A DNA stretch of 64,000 bases, taken from the NCBI GenBank assembly GCA_963756185.1, contig CAVWMS010000006.1:59465-123464 (forward strand). The letters are read 5' to 3'. Origin of the DNA: DATAXI01 sp963756185 (GTDB lineage: Bacteria > Verrucomicrobiota > Verrucomicrobiia > Chthoniobacterales > Chthoniobacteraceae). Under the pieces are notes generated by a model, which worked only from the letters and a program-made list of their open reading frames with translations, did not search any database and was not told where the DNA came from. Positions 9,901 to 19,118 of this stretch are shown here, piece after piece (the first letter of the stretch is position 1; each line of letters begins with the position of its first letter). The position numbers and the translations under genes were made by a program.

Positions 9901-12900
9901 GGAGCCGGAAAGCGTCAGGCCAAGGCCGATGCCGCCAATGGCGCCGTCGACTTCCAAGGTCGAGCCATTGTCAATGGTGATGGTCGGGCTGGTTGCGCTG
10001 ATGGTGACGGCGCCGGAGCCGAGGTTGAGGGGATTGGTCCCACCGAAGGTAAAGCTGGCGGCCCAGACTTGAGCATTGGTATTGGAGAGCGTCAGGCCGC
10101 TCCCGCTCGAGTTATCGATCGTGCCGCCATTGATCGTAAGGGCCCCCGTGCCAATCGCAATCGAGTTGCCCAGATACAATGTGCCGCCATTGAGGGTGGT
10201 GCCGCCGAAATAGCTATTCGCTTCATTGAGCGTGAGGGAGCCGCCGTTACTATCGGTAACGGTCAGGGAGCCGGGGCCGATAATGGAGCCGAGGTTGCCG
10301 ATGGTGTAAGCGCCAGTGCCGGTCACCAGCATCGCACCGGGCGAGACGGTATTGAGGATGGTGACGGTATAGCGTCCGAGGTTGTTATCGTTGAAGGTGA
10401 CATTGTCCCCATCGTAGAAGTAATCGGCGCTGCCGCCCCTGGTTACGTTGGTCCAGTTCTGTTCCAACTGCTGGTCTTCCCATGTCTGCCCATCGCCGCT
10501 GCCCGTGCTGGTGCCCCAGACGAGGTTATTCGCGCTGCCGGAGATATCGATCTGGAGGACATTGGAAGCAAGCTCGCCGGGATCGACGCTATAAGTAGTG
10601 CGTCCGATTGTCTCGAGGAAGCCCCCCGTGAGCCCGCTGATGCCGCCTGCCGCGTTGAAAATCTGGTACGATGAAAGGGTCGGGGCCATGAGCTGGATGA
10701 TGCTGAGACTCATGTCGCTGGTAAAACTGGCGGAGCCAAGGAGCGTCATGGTGCTGGATGCAGTGCCGCTGAATACCAGGTCCAACAGACCGCCGGTGAT
10801 CGATAGGTTGCCGCCAATGGCGACGCCCGACGCGGCGGCGATGGAGCCCGGTATCAATGTCCCGCCGTTGAGCGTTACCGTGCTGCTATAGCTCCCGGAG
10901 CCCTGCAATGTCTGGCCATTCGCCGCCACCGGTCCATTGACAACGCCGTTATTGGTCAATGTCTGCGAATGGTCCAGGGTAAAGGTACCCGATATATTTG
11001 TCACATCCAGCGTGGCGCCTGTCGCAACATTGATCGCCGAACTGTCGGAGATATTGTTGGTGGCGGTGGAACTGAGGAAAATGGTGCCGGCGCTCACCGT
11101 CGTCGCGCCGCTATAGCCATCGTTGCCGCTGAGAATGAGCCCACCCGAACCGGACATGGTCAGCCCCCCGGATCCATTGAGAGTTGCGCTAATGGAAGCC
11201 GTGCCGGTGTTGTAGCTTGCCGAATAGGATGATGCGGTGAGGCTGCCGTCCTGGAGAGAGCTATTGGGCGCGGTGATGCTGACCGATCCGATGGTCTGGG
11301 TGGTAGTCCCGAGATCGACCGTGCCGCCGCCCAGTTTCAATGCGCTGCTGCCGCCTCCCAGTATGCCGGCCCCGGTGATCGCCAGTGTGCCGCTGTTGAC
11401 GGTCATCGATCCGCCATAGCTGTTGTTTCCCGTCAAGGTTTCGGTGCCCGTTCCGGTCTTGATGATACTGAGAGATTCCCCCTCAATGACGCCATTGAAT
11501 GTGCCGGGGAAGCTGTTGTCTCCAATCGTCAACGTCGAGGGGTTCGAGGAACTGTCGTTCACAAAAGCATTGGCGCCCGACGCGGAGATCAGGGCGCCAA
11601 TCGTATCGTTGAAACCATTCAAGTTGAATGTCACAGACCCGCTTGTGGTATCAATGAGGGTCATATTCCCGGCGGAAGTGCCGCCGGCGGCGCCGAACTG
11701 GTTGCTGGCGCCATCCTCGACAGTCACGGAGTCGCCACTGGCTGCGTTCTCCAGGATTTCGCCTCCGGTCCAGTTGTTTGCCGCATGGGCCGTATTATTG
11801 AGTTCAAATACAGAGGTCCCGGTCTCCCCGTTTAAATCGAGGGTCGCAGGCCCCGTGACCTGACAAGTCAACGTGATTTGGCCGCCGTTGTCGCCTTCCG
11901 TAATCCTGTCGCCTGGAGCGGCCGTGACAGGGGCGCCCTGCAGCGTAAGAGTGCCCGAAAGAGTGAAAGGGGCGTCGTCATCATCAATCGAGCCATCGTT
12001 GGCGCTTGCGGCGCCGCTGGTGCCGGGGTCACCCAACCCGGGAGATATAAAGATGTTGTTCGAGATGGTGCTGTTGCGGAGGGCCAGAGTGGCGCCGGAA
12101 GAAATATAGATGGGTCCCTTGCCAAAGCTGCTGGCGCCACCGGTATTTTGTTGCAACCACCCGTCTTCAAGGTAAGTGCCGCCACTATAAGTGTTACCGC
12201 CCTGGTTCAAATCCATGGAGCCGGGGCCGGTCTTGACAACGGTGACGACGCCTCCCTCGGGGTTGTTGGCGATGACGGAATTGATGGTCAGATTATTGCT
12301 GGTGTTGCCCGCGGTTGAGTCGATGCCAAAGACGATCTCGCTATTGGCGCTGGTAGTGCCGGAGGTGAGCACGCCTCCGCTCCAGGATAGGACGACGGCG
12401 CCTTCGTTGCCGGTGAGATAAATGCCGCCGATGCTACTGCCCGCGCTGCCAAGCGTGACCGTGCCGGTCACATCGAGGGTTCCTTCGGCCCCGGCGTTTA
12501 TGTCGGTGACGGTATTGACCTGGGTGGCGCCGCTGGCGGTATAAGTGGTGGCGCCCTGGGCGGAGAGGATGACATTGCTGGTGGGAGAGGTTGTAATCGA
12601 GCCACCGGCGCCGACGTTGGCATAGGAGCTGGATCCCAATGCCACAACCTGGCCGCCAACGACCGTGGCAAGGGGCAGGGTGGCGAGGGTGCCCGTTACG
12701 CTGGTTTGTATGAGCCCCGCGCCGTCGAGACCGGCGATAAGACCGGTGGCGTCCGTGGCGAGGGGGCTGCCGCCGGAAGTAGTGACCCCGCCGCCGCTGG
12801 TGCCGAAGACGGCGACGCCGCCAGGATTGGCCGTGAGGCCGCCGTCGATGGCAATGGATCCAGACGAGGTGTTGTTAAACGAATATTCACCCCAGTCCAG

Positions 12901-13362
12901 TATGAGCGGGGCGGTGATGGTCTGAGCGGAAGTGGAAGCGTTGATGATCCCATTGTCGATGCCGCTGGGATTGATGGTATCATTGATCTGGCCGGAGAGC
13001 AGGATGTTGCTGCCGGTGAGAGTGAAGGCTCCAGCGCCACTGGCGAATGTAATGCCATCGACGGCGAAGCCGGTGTAGCCGGCGGTGGGCGCGAAATTGT
13101 TGGTGCTGGTCAGGCCGGCGGCGCCGGTGAAGATGAGCGAGTCGAAGCGGTTTGGAGCGGTGCTGGCGGCGTCTGACCAGTTACCGGAGGTGGTCCAGTT
13201 GCCATCGGCTCCCGTGCCGACCCAGGTATCGGTGGCGGCGCGAGCCGGCTGGAGGATCAGGCAGAATGTGAAAGCGGGGGCGATTAATAATGAACGAATA
13301 AAGAACTTATAACGAATAGTCAGTGCCGGGTGGGAGAGTGTGGTATTCATGGTTGGGGGCAT
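6949..13362 (-). CDS. Giant autotransporter-associated beta-strand repeat protein with PEP-CTERM anchor
   Basis: 2137 residues. N-terminal signal peptide (about 1-43: RYKFFIRSLLIAPAFTFCL, ending PARAA), then TDTWVGTGADGNWTTSGNWSD, the usual opening of these proteins. The body is a long array of beta-strand repeats of the type NSYTGATTVNNGTT / LVLTGSDTFSGPTTVQGG, forming a beta-solenoid. The C-terminus has the PEP-CTERM signal: IPEPGTWG, a hydrophobic helix (MLLGGLGMLIGF) and a basic end (RRIRRRSGV). Such proteins are exported by Sec, cut and anchored by an exosortase, usually with an exopolysaccharide cluster; one lies at 53.7-64 kb, but no exosortase is in the window. ATG 13350 is an equally possible start. 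Very Gly/Ser/Thr/Asn-rich. Confidence 0.9.
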   Translation of the reverse strand: MPPTMNTTLSHPALTIRYKFFIRSLLIAPAFTFCLILQPARAATDTWVGTGADGNWTTSGNWSDAASTAPNRFDSLIFTGAAGLTSTNNFAPTAGYTGFAVDGITFASGAGAFTLTGSNILLSGQINDTINPSGIDNGIINASTSAQTITAPLILDWGEYSFNNTSSGSIAIDGGLTANPGGVAVFGTSGGGVTTSGGSPLATDATGLIAGLDGAGLIQTSVTGTLATLPLATVVGGQVVALGSSSYANVGAGGSITTSPTSNVILSAQGATTYTASGATQVNTVTDINAGAEGTLDVTGTVTLGSAGSSIGGIYLTGNEGAVVLSWSGGVLTSGTTSANSEIVFGIDSTAGNTSNNLTINSVIANNPEGGVVTVVKTGPGSMDLNQGGNTYSGGTYLEDGWLQQNTGGASSFGKGPIYISSGATLALRNSTISNNIFISPGLGDPGTSGAASANDGSIDDDDAPFTLSGTLTLQGAPVTAAPGDRITEGDNGGQITLTCQVTGPATLDLNGETGTSVFELNNTAHAANNWTGGEILENAASGDSVTVEDGASNQFGAAGGTSAGNMTLIDTTSGSVTFNLNGFNDTIGALISASGANAFVNDSSSNPSTLTIGDNSFPGTFNGVIEGESLSIIKTGTGTETLTGNNSYGGSMTVNSGTLAITGAGILGGGSSALKLGGGTVDLGTTTQTIGSVSITAPNSSLQDGSLTASSYSASYNTGTASISATLNGSGGLTMSGSGGLILSGNDGYSGATTVSAGTIFLSSTATNNISDSSAINVATGATLDVTNISGTFTLDHSQTLTNNGVVNGPVAANGQTLQGSGSYSSTVTLNGGTLIPGSIAAASGVAIGGNLSITGGLLDLVFSGTASSTMTLLGSASFTSDMSLSIIQLMAPTLSSYQIFNAAGGISGLTGGFLETIGRTTYSVDPGELASNVLQIDISGSANNLVWGTSTGSGDGQTWEDQQLEQNWTNVTRGGSADYFYDGDNVTFNDNNLGRYTVTILNTVSPGAMLVTGTGAYTIGNLGSIIGPGSLTVTDSNGGSLTLNEANSYFGGTTLNGGTLYLGNSIAIGTGALTINGGTIDNSSGSGLTLSNTNAQVWAASFTFGGTNPLNLGSGAVTISATSPTITIDNGSTLEVDGAIGGIGLGLTLSGSGGTLTLGGTSTYTGATTVNNGTTLNITGALGNTPVTVNSGGTITLANAGAINQNILTIPAGAIFNEPTTDGLGGTAGLAVVDNTVTLSQSNSYTGPTTLTSGTLLLNANGAIGSGLVTFTSGTVDNTSGGPVTMTGNPSLNWNGNFTFIGSNNLNLGAGPATLAANTGITILDPGAVLAVGGVISGTNSLTVLGSGTLQLLGANAYSGATIINPGAAIEVGNGSNATAQLGGATVPGSASQVTDNGLLTFDFNGSPANGFLNGISGDGSLTLPLGSADYSIKFDGSNAGFTGSLTIGPNARLQVSADVTGYSGSDEFSNASTITVQAGGQYFIDNTGDNAIFNGSWVLSGTQWAGDGGAPEGTLRIDGTTSILGSVTLGSTILLDVGAPTTISGAITDSGSGYTLLKTGGQTLLLTNTGNNYGGGTMVDQGTLQLGANNALPTSGTLTLGYSGASAGALVAGAPGTLDLNGFNQTVGGLVNSGTGISVIGNSSTASSGTLTFAGSLGVSSTFGGLIQDILAAGTQKTALKVVSGSLVLTGSDTFSGPTTVQGGIINYQNGTAFGVSSAITVEVNATAQVQGGISGGSQLMLIAGNGAAGQGATGALESVSGTNSYLGAITMTANSTISSNSGDLILDGIIGDGGNGYELITTGLGTITLNGADSFTGATIIEEGIVDYENGAAFGTSSAITADNGATAQVQGGIVGGGLPLTIGGVGAAGSTGALESVSGNNSYSGPITLGANTTISTDTGTLTLSGSIGDGGNGYALTTAGAGLTKIAGIATYTGSTSVTKGTLDVTGSLNGSSSVTVTDAALEGTGYIAMPVTIGNGINSPDTAILEPGAVGAVGTLTTGSSVSLMEDADFIFDINSTGGGAGSGASELIAAAVSLNSSAQFTFQDIASGVGTLNGGMVIPVILAPSGLSGEFGDLAQGAQVDDGPNTFYATYTPTELTLTVIPEPGTWGMLLGGLGMLIGFRRIRRRSGV

Positions 13363-13504
13363 GGATGGGAGTTAGATACGGGTATCCCCAAGCGACCTAG
13401 GTGACCTGGGCGCCCGGAGGTTGGATTTGCTGGGAGGCCATCGGGAATGCTGGCTGGAGAGATGATGCGGAGAAGGAGCGGGAGTAACGAGCAAGGGGTA
13501 TGAT

Positions 13505-13516
13505 AATAACGTTATT
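13505..13516. promoter_or_regulatory. Palindrome AATAACGTTATT upstream of the PEP-CTERM giant
   Basis: A perfect 12-base palindrome 143 bases upstream of the giant gene start, inside the non-coding stretch 13363-13695 that separates that gene from the LuxR-type remnant. It is AT-rich in a GC-rich setting and could be an operator or promoter element. No other gene or RNA was recognised in this stretch. Confidence 0.25.
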
Positions 13517-13695
13517 CAAGCGGCGGCGCATTCTCATGGAGAATTGGCGGTTGAATAGGGATACACTGCGCCTGGGCTTGGGAAGACCAAGGGCGAGTTG
13601 ATCATAAGGAGGAACGGGGCGCTATGGACCATCCGGTCAGTTTTTAGCGGACTCGATGGAGCAGGGGTGTATCAGGAAACGAGTGAGCCGGCAAG

Positions 13696-13946
13696 TTATT
13701 TGCCGAGAAACTTCACGACGGCTTCGGTGCGGGATTGGCGTGAAGCTTTCCACAGATGGCGTGGAGATGCCCGTGGACGGTGCCAGGGCTGATCCTGAGA
13801 CGGTCGGCGATCTGCTTGTAAGCGAGGCCTTTGGTCAATAACTCGAGAATCTCGAGTTCGCGTTTGCCGAGTTACCCGGCATTGGTCTCCGACTTGCGGA
13901 TGTGGTGGAAGTGGGAGACTACTTTGCGGGCGATCTGCGTGGACAT
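13696..13946 (-). pseudogene. Decayed NarL/LuxR-type response regulator, C-terminal part only
   Basis: Reading 13946 down to 13696 gives the tail of a NarL-type regulator: linker MSTQIARKVVSHFHHIRKSE, an in-frame TAA, then the DNA-binding helix-turn-helix (LGKRELEILELLTKGLAYK, QIADRLRISPGTVHGHLHAI). A one- or two-base shift follows before SRTEAVVKFLGK and the true stop at 13696. The whole receiver domain is missing, so this is real decay rather than one sequencing slip. It starts 5 bases after the stop of the LEPR-XLL gene. Its intact ancestor may have regulated the surface protein genes on either side. Confidence 0.6.
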
Positions 13947-13951
13947 TGGGG

Positions 13952-16900
13952 CTAGGTGAGGACTGCGATGGCTGTGTCGGACGAGGCTTCCGTGCCGTTC
14001 GCGGTGGGATCGATCCAATGGCTGGCGGTGAAACTGGTGAGAGGCTTGAGCGAGCCGATTTTGACGCTGGTCAGAGCGAGCGATTCGATGGCGGAGAGTT
14101 CGATTCCGGTGGCGGGAGACCTGAATGGATTGGTGTCGCCGGCGGCGAGTGTGGCGGCGCCGAGGGTGATCGCGTCGATCTTGCTCTTGACGGTGACGCC
14201 GGCGAGCGACATGCCGATGGCGTCGTCGGTGGCGCCCCAGTGTTCGTCCGCGCCGGGGCTGACGCCGGCGACGATGGAGGAATCGGAGAATTGGCCGCCG
14301 ACCTTGACGCTGGCGATGCTGGCGTTGTCGTTGAAGAAGTCGTCGGATGTGTAAACGACGCCGTCGGGTCCGGCGTTGAAGCCGGCGGCGAGGCTCATGT
14401 TGGTCATGCCGCCGCCGATGGAGACGGCGCCGATATCGCCGTATGCGCCGATGGTGGAAGTGAGCGAGGTGGGATCGCCGATCAGCGAACCGGTGAGGGT
14501 AATGGCGCCGATGCCTGCTTTTTTCAATTCGGCGTTGGTGGAAATGTTCGTGCTCTGGCCGGCAAGGATGATGGAGTCTGCGAGGCTGCCGTTTGCGGCG
14601 CTGCCGGCGGAGCTGATGGAGATGCCGGCAATGCCGCCGCCGGCGGTCATATTGAAGTCATCGGCCTGGGTTTGCGTGGCTTTTCCGGAAATCGCGACTT
14701 TTCCAATGCTGGTCGCCGCGACGATGTCGATATCCTCGGCGGCAAAGGCGGAGGAGGATCCGTTCTTTGCTTTACTGGCGCTCAAAGTGATGGCGCCGAT
14801 GCTGGCGCCGGCGGTGAAATCAATCGGCGTGCCGGAGGCGCCATCGAGGGCGATGTTGGCGCCGCCGGAGCCGCTGGCGCTGGCCTTGACGCCGCCAATG
14901 CTGGCGCCGGCGGTAAAATCAACACTCCCATCGCCGTTGGCGATGGCGGTGGCGCTTCCGCCGGTGGGCGATTTGGCCGTGTCGGCAGCGGTGGCGCTGA
15001 TGACGCCAATGCTGCCGGCGGCGGTGAAGGCGCTGCCGGAGATGGCGGTGAGAATGGCTGTGGGGTCGCTGGAATTGACGAGGACGGTGATGTTGCCAAT
15101 GTCTCCCGCACCGGCTGTGAATGTGGAGTCGAGGATGCCCGTCGCGGAGGAAAGCGCGGCGGCGCCCTTGAGCGTGACGGAGATATTGCCGATGCCGGCG
15201 GCGGTGACGGTGGCGTCGTCGATGGCGGCCGCGGAGCCGGTCTGGTTCGACTCGTCGAGGGTGATCTTGCCGATGGCGCCGCCGGCGGTAAGTTGCGCAT
15301 CCGGATTCAAGCCGCCGAGGGTGAGCGCGCCGACGCCGCCGGTCAGGTCGAGCGAGACCGAGCCGTCGTCCACGGGGCTGCCGAGGCTGACACCGGGTCC
15401 GAGGGTGATCGAGGCGAGGCTTTCGCTCGGATCACCAGTCATAATCTCCTCGATATTTGTCGTGCCGTTGCCGCCGCCGGCCTTTTTCACGGTGATGGTG
15501 AGGGCCGATTTTGACGTGGTGCCGCTGAGGGTAAGTGAGCGCAGGTCGGCGTCATTGGCGACGCCCCCTTGCAGCATGGCCACAGCACTGCCCGCCCCGG
15601 TAAGCTTTACGGTGACGATGTTGCCGTTTGCATCGGTAAACTTAAAGGAATGTTTGGAGTCGATGGTGACGAGGGCGGGCTGAGCAATGGTCGTGCTCGT
15701 ATTCGCCGTGACGGGCGCGGCCTCGATGTTCCCCACATTATCAATGGCCACGCTGTAGAAGCTGTAAGTGTCGCCGATGACGCCGTTGAAGACGGCAGCC
15801 GTTTTGGCGGTATTGAGCAGGAAGGGAAGCCACGGGCCGTTATCTTCGGAGTAATAGATGTTGTAATCGGCGATGCCGGAGCCGACGTTGGCGCCGCCCC
15901 ATTGAAGGGTAAATTGCGGCGCTTCGTTCGATGGAAGGGCCATGACGCTGCTCGTCGGCGCGGTGGCGTCCAGCGTATTGCTGACGAGAGGGGTGGCAAT
16001 GGCGGCGTTGGCGTCGAATACGACCGAGGCCTGCGCGTCGATGACCGTGCCGGTGGGAAGGCCCGCATCGGGACTTACATTGTAAGTGACGAAACCCTCG
16101 CCGCTGCCGTTGACGTCCGGGGGCAGGAAGCCGGCGATGGGGTTGGCGGGAGTATCGCCGGTAGTGGGGTCGATGGTGGTGAACGTCCAGGTGACGGTGC
16201 GGGTCTGAACGTCGAGCGAAGCGGAGACCTGCACGTCCCAACCGCTGTTCGCGATGTCATCCACGAGGGTCGAGTAACTGGTGACCCCGGCGGGAACATC
16301 CACCGTAATGCCGCTGAAGCCGAAGTTCCCAAGGCTGAAGGTGCTGAGATCGAGGTTACTGCCGAGCACGTCGGTGATGGTAACGACGGCGGTGGGAGCC
16401 TCGGCGTTCGCTTCGTTTGTGAAGTCGATGGTGTAACCGAGCGGTTGATCGGCCTGGACATAGTTTTGCGGGCCGTAACCGGCGGGACCGGTCATGTCGT
16501 TCGGGTCGCTGCCGGTGCGGGAATTTGAACCGCCGCCGCTGATGGCGCCGTCGGTGCTGCCGGCGCCCTGGCCGCGATTGCCGCAGCTCATCGTGGCGTC
16601 ATCGGTCGTGATGCTGCCGGAGTTCCCGCTCCGGCCGAGGCAGGTGGCATAGGCGGCGAGCGCGGTAACCGCCGCGGCCCTCAGCTTCTTGTATTGAGTG
16701 TAAAGCTTGTTGAAATTATTGTATTGCACCTGGAACTGGGGCGCCAGGCTTTGCGTGATCGAGTAGGAACTGATGATGCCAAGGGCGGCCGAACCGATCG
16801 CACTTACCACGGGTGGAATTAACGGGTTCGGGTTCGGGCCGCCGAAGTAGGTCTGCAAAGAACCGTAGAGCAGGAACGCGGGGATGCCCGCCATGCCTAC

Positions 16901-19006
16901 CTTGGTCGCCTGCTGCTGAATGCCCTGCGCCCCCTGGACCTGCGCCATCGCGTTCACCAGCGAGACCACAGATTGGACTACGCCATTCATCGCCGAGGCC
17001 TCCTGGATGAGTGCAAGACTGGTCGCGGCGGCGCCGGAGCCCACGCCTCCGACAATGCCGGCATTGAGGGCGGTGACTATGAAGGGCAGATTGATGTAGA
17101 TGATGTAGATTTGAGAAGCGACGGCCAGCGATTCGACACCGACCGTGAAGAGGAAGATGCCGGTCAGCTTGGCGAACGCCTTCGCGTCCGGCACCATGAC
17201 ATTGTCGTGAAAATTGTTGAACTGGTTGACTGCCTTGACGGCTGCGGCGAACTCATCCTGGCAATCCGGGCACAATGGCTGCGTCGGAACCTGCAGCTTA
17301 TCGGGGAGGATGGCGGTGAGGACTCCGGAGATGATGGTCTGAATCTCCTTCAGGTAAGCCTGTGCGGCCACCTGGATGTTGGCGCCGACATCCTGGGGAC
17401 TGAGCCCCGTGGCGCTGGCCGCCTGGACCAAAGCCACGGAGGAGAGCGACGCCTGGTTCTGCACCAATGCCAACGGCGTTAACGTCAAGGAGCCGAGGTT
17501 CTCGTTCTGGGCGCTGTTGACGGTGAGATTCGTTTCCACCAGCGGCGCGTAACCGTTGACCGTCACCGTCAACGTGAAGGCGGTCCCGGATAACATGCCG
17601 AGCGAGAAGGCGCCGTTATTCTGCAACGACACCTCATCGAGCACATCCCCCGCGCTGTCGGTGGCGGTCACGGTCCCGACCTGGATGTCGTTGCTATTCG
17701 AATCGACTACCGTGCCGGTCACTGTCCGGTCGGCATTGGCCAGGGTGAGGTTGGTTTGAGTATTGGCAGTGACGCTCACGCCGGATTGCACCAGCGTCTG
17801 GTAATTGGCCGCGGCGGCAACCACGGTGTAAGTGCCCGCCGCGAGAAGACCAAAGGAGTAATTGCCGTTTGCGTCGGCCGTGGCGTTGACGGTCAATCCC
17901 GTCGAGGAGGAGACCAGGCTCACCGTGGCCCCTGGGATTGCGCTGCTGCCGCTATTGCTCACCGTGCCGGTGAGCGTCAGGCCGGCCAGCAAGGTGACAC
18001 TGGCTTGCGTTGCTCCGCTGACGCTTTGTGTAATCTGCCCGACGGTGGAACCGCTTTGCACGACGGCGAGATAGTTTCCGTTGATCAGGTTGCCGAAGGT
18101 GACGGTGCCGTCGCTCCCGACCTGTCCGAAGCCCGCGACCACGGGGCCGCCGGCGGTCTGAAGGTAAAGCGTCGCGTAATCGCCGACAACGGTCCCGGCG
18201 GAATCGCTGGCCGTGACCTGGAGCGAGGAGGAACCCGCCGTCAAGTTCTGCGTGAGCGTATCGCCGGTGGTAACATCGACTCCGGTCAGCGTCGCAAAGG
18301 AGCCGTTGGCGGAGATGACGGCCAGGCTGTAAGTGCCGCCCGCCTCGAGGAGGAAGCCGTAATCGCCGTTCGAGTCCGAGATCGCCTGGGCCACCACCTG
18401 GTTGTTCTGCTCGAGCATGACATCCGCATTGGTAATGGGGTTGCCGCTGGAGTCGAGCACCTCTCCATTCAGGCTTGTGTTGTCAGTGAGCGGGAAATCG
18501 AAACTGGCGGTCGCGCTCGTCTCTCCCGTCTGGTCGGTTACCGGCACGCTCTGCGTCTGGTTGGCCACGCCCTGCACGAAGACCTGGTAAGTGCCGGAGA
18601 GAAGCCCGGTGATGTCGTAGGCGCCGCTCCCGTTGGTCACGCCGGTGAAGAGCGAGCCGGCGGCGTTCTTCGCGAAGACCGTAATCCCGGCGATTCCGCT
18701 CTGGTTGGTGGAGTTATCCACGCTGCCGGCGATCGTTGCGCCCGGCTGCGCCACCAGGTTCTCGCCGGTCAAAGTTTGTCCCGCCGCGATGATAACGGGG
18801 ATGTTAATTGGAATGACGGTGGAAGTAATCGGCTCGATGTTGTAACTGCCCGCGGCCAGGCCGCCGATGGTGTAGTTCCCGTTGGAATCCGTGACCGCGG
18901 TGCCGACGAGCGTGGCGCCCTGGTAAATGCCCAACTGAAAGCCGTCGGGCGAGACGTTCGGGTCATTGGAGGTGACTGTCCCGCTCACGCTGGCGGGAAC
19001 TGCCAT
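13952..19006 (-). CDS. C-terminal half of the LEPR-XLL giant surface protein
   Basis: 1684 residues from the ATG at 19006, but the frame is open upstream to about 19155 (YDLTITLDGYLDSQVDNVTV), and removing one C near 19160 fuses it to the preceding gene. The order here is about six carboxypeptidase-regulatory/SdrD-B-like beta modules (TDSNGNYTIGGLAAGSYNI and similar), then a helical, partly hydrophobic segment (LTGIFLFTVGVESLAVASQI) with a CPDC pair. A DUF11-like adhesion domain follows (DQPLGYTIDFTNEANAEAP), and then a long C-terminal beta-helix of AG-rich repeats (TAGASIGAITLSASKAKNGS). There is no PEP-CTERM tail and no autotransporter barrel. It is probably a secreted or cell-surface adhesin exported by the divergent operon at 24.6-30.6 kb. 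Confidence 0.8.
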   Translation of the reverse strand: MAVPASVSGTVTSNDPNVSPDGFQLGIYQGATLVGTAVTDSNGNYTIGGLAAGSYNIEPITSTVIPINIPVIIAAGQTLTGENLVAQPGATIAGSVDNSTNQSGIAGITVFAKNAAGSLFTGVTNGSGAYDITGLLSGTYQVFVQGVANQTQSVPVTDQTGETSATASFDFPLTDNTSLNGEVLDSSGNPITNADVMLEQNNQVVAQAISDSNGDYGFLLEAGGTYSLAVISANGSFATLTGVDVTTGDTLTQNLTAGSSSLQVTASDSAGTVVGDYATLYLQTAGGPVVAGFGQVGSDGTVTFGNLINGNYLAVVQSGSTVGQITQSVSGATQASVTLLAGLTLTGTVSNSGSSAIPGATVSLVSSSTGLTVNATADANGNYSFGLLAAGTYTVVAAAANYQTLVQSGVSVTANTQTNLTLANADRTVTGTVVDSNSNDIQVGTVTATDSAGDVLDEVSLQNNGAFSLGMLSGTAFTLTVTVNGYAPLVETNLTVNSAQNENLGSLTLTPLALVQNQASLSSVALVQAASATGLSPQDVGANIQVAAQAYLKEIQTIISGVLTAILPDKLQVPTQPLCPDCQDEFAAAVKAVNQFNNFHDNVMVPDAKAFAKLTGIFLFTVGVESLAVASQIYIIYINLPFIVTALNAGIVGGVGSGAAATSLALIQEASAMNGVVQSVVSLVNAMAQVQGAQGIQQQATKVGMAGIPAFLLYGSLQTYFGGPNPNPLIPPVVSAIGSAALGIISSYSITQSLAPQFQVQYNNFNKLYTQYKKLRAAAVTALAAYATCLGRSGNSGSITTDDATMSCGNRGQGAGSTDGAISGGGSNSRTGSDPNDMTGPAGYGPQNYVQADQPLGYTIDFTNEANAEAPTAVVTITDVLGSNLDLSTFSLGNFGFSGITVDVPAGVTSYSTLVDDIANSGWDVQVSASLDVQTRTVTWTFTTIDPTTGDTPANPIAGFLPPDVNGSGEGFVTYNVSPDAGLPTGTVIDAQASVVFDANAAIATPLVSNTLDATAPTSSVMALPSNEAPQFTLQWGGANVGSGIADYNIYYSEDNGPWLPFLLNTAKTAAVFNGVIGDTYSFYSVAIDNVGNIEAAPVTANTSTTIAQPALVTIDSKHSFKFTDANGNIVTVKLTGAGSAVAMLQGGVANDADLRSLTLSGTTSKSALTITVKKAGGGNGTTNIEEIMTGDPSESLASITLGPGVSLGSPVDDGSVSLDLTGGVGALTLGGLNPDAQLTAGGAIGKITLDESNQTGSAAAIDDATVTAAGIGNISVTLKGAAALSSATGILDSTFTAGAGDIGNITVLVNSSDPTAILTAISGSAFTAAGSIGVISATAADTAKSPTGGSATAIANGDGSVDFTAGASIGGVKASASGSGGANIALDGASGTPIDFTAGASIGAITLSASKAKNGSSSAFAAEDIDIVAATSIGKVAISGKATQTQADDFNMTAGGGIAGISISSAGSAANGSLADSIILAGQSTNISTNAELKKAGIGAITLTGSLIGDPTSLTSTIGAYGDIGAVSIGGGMTNMSLAAGFNAGPDGVVYTSDDFFNDNASIASVKVGGQFSDSSIVAGVSPGADEHWGATDDAIGMSLAGVTVKSKIDAITLGAATLAAGDTNPFRSPATGIELSAIESLALTSVKIGSLKPLTSFTASHWIDPTANGTEASSDTAIAVLT

Positions 19007-19118
19007 GGTTACCGTCCCGATATTTTGCGTGGCGCCGGTTGCGACGGTGACGTTGTCGACCTGGCTGTCGAGGTAACCGTCGAGCGTGATGGTTAGATCA
19101 TAAGTTCCGGCGGGCAGG

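Noticed and set aside
13946..15514. Long plus-strand open frame opposite the C-terminal beta-helix
   Set aside because: Same antisense artefact; low-complexity GADGG composition and no recognisable motif.
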